NCBI GenBank assembly: GCA_013140395.1
Contig: JABFSY010000387.1
Span: 1-7,593, forward strand
DNA from: Cyclobacteriaceae bacterium
GTDB taxonomy: Bacteria; Bacteroidota; Bacteroidia; Cytophagales; Cyclobacteriaceae
DNA: 7,593 nt
Direction of reading: 5' to 3'
Position 1 is the first letter of the stretch. Each line of letters begins with the position of its first letter. Below are positions 7,085 through 7,593 of this stretch, in pieces. The notes under the pieces are model-generated. The model was not told the DNA's origin. It saw only the letters and a program-made list of their open reading frames with translations, and made no database searches. The translations under genes and the position numbers were made by a program.

Positions 7085-7593
7085 AACGTTCTTTTTTTAT
7101 GGCCGCGAGACAATTGCTTTAACTATATATTGCCAAATCAGATAGCTACACCACAAGTTGAATATTCTAACTGACGTTTTAATTCAGGCCTACTAATTGG
7201 TACGAACCACCGTGCCTACCAGAAACTAAAAATTGGGCGCTACTCGCCACCAGCCGCAAATTCCTTTCGGGTTTAAACGTCTGACAACTTACTAACAAAG
7301 ATTTACCACGGGGAAAATTGACGGCTCGGTGACAATTTGGACTTTGGAGTAATGAAACATGTGACGATCCAACACTCAAACTGTTAAGACTATCTTGGCT
7401 CAACTTCTGCCACCCAACAAATTTCCTCCAATAATTATCGAGTTTAAATGCTATTTTAGAGGGCTTAAACTATTGGCGTTACTTGATGAAAAACAAATAC
7501 GTAGACTTTATTTCCGACAAACATTTACTGATTTGTATAGGCCATCTTCACAAATCATATTTAAATGCGAAGAATAACATCACGAAGAAGAAA
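7085..7593. other. 509-base region after the CHAT gene with no supported gene
   Basis: I see no RNA gene, insertion sequence or recognisable protein here. A plus-strand frame open from 7365 to 7577 has only a TTG start (7395) and encodes about 60 residues ending LYRPSSQIIFKCEE; its codons look natural, but I do not recognise it and it lacks a promoter or ribosome-binding signal. The minus-strand frame over 7179-7403 also has only a TTG start and no family resemblance, and that frame has stops just upstream. A small hairpin (GGTACG at 7199 with CGTGCC at 7211, one G-T pair) is present without a T tract. The T7 run at 7092-7098 after the stop codon has only a weak 5-bp stem before it. Confidence 0.5.

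Noticed and set aside
7076..7098. Possible terminator after the CHAT gene (T7 run)
   Set aside because: The only stem before the T run is GAGAA/TTCTT with a wobble pair and no GC-rich core, too weak to call.
7173..7281. Inverted pair GACGTTTTAA (7173) and TTTAAACGTC (7272)
   Set aside because: Ten bases with one or two mismatches about 90 bases apart in AT-rich DNA is near chance level, with no other sign of a mobile element.
7179..7403. Minus-strand open frame of 74 codons starting with TTG
   Set aside because: Stops occur in the same frame just upstream, and the translation has no recognisable family.
7395..7577. Small plus-strand open frame of 60 codons starting with TTG
   Set aside because: No ATG, no recognisable domain and no promoter or ribosome-binding signal; codon use is natural enough that a remnant of a gene cannot be excluded, but it is not supported as a gene.

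Overview
The window most likely comes from a Bacteroidota chromosome, probably of the Cytophagales type. The support is the AT-rich coding sequence, the absence of Shine-Dalgarno sequences, a TAnnTTTG-like -7 element, a signal peptide cleaved before Gln, the very long MORN_2/TPR/CHAT protein, and intergenic palindromes of the CCCGATAGCTATCGGG kind. The assignment rests on sequence style and recall, not on a search.

Layout: positions 1-342 (minus strand) hold the first 114 codons of a DEAD-box RNA helicase that runs off the left edge. Positions 343-913 are a divergent intergenic region of about 570 bases. It holds a candidate -7 element for the helicase, a terminator-like hairpin with a T tract that has no obvious gene to serve, a GC-rich block of about 230 bp bounded by imperfect inverted repeats (478-707) that contains a CGGGCT-type motif series and an 18-bp palindrome, and two small hairpins just before the large gene.

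Positions 914-7084 (plus strand) are one uninterrupted gene for a 2056-residue protein. In order it has a Sec signal peptide (1-18), a MORN_2/YwqK-type array of 21 consecutive units with a 24-residue period (94-598), a TPR superhelix with a clear 42-residue period (about 655-1525), a helical/coiled-coil linker (about 1526-1645) and a C-terminal CHAT caspase-like domain with an intact His1900/Cys1970 dyad. The likely start is 914, not the upstream in-frame ATG at 830, because only 914 puts the signal peptide at the N-terminus.

Positions 7085-7593 contain no gene that I can support.

The two genes diverge and share no evident pathway: the helicase is cytoplasmic RNA metabolism, the large protein is predicted to be exported. 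The candidate for a new system is the secreted MORN-TPR-CHAT protein itself, which looks like a one-polypeptide sensor (MORN array), scaffold (TPR) and protease (CHAT). Its substrate and partners cannot be seen here.
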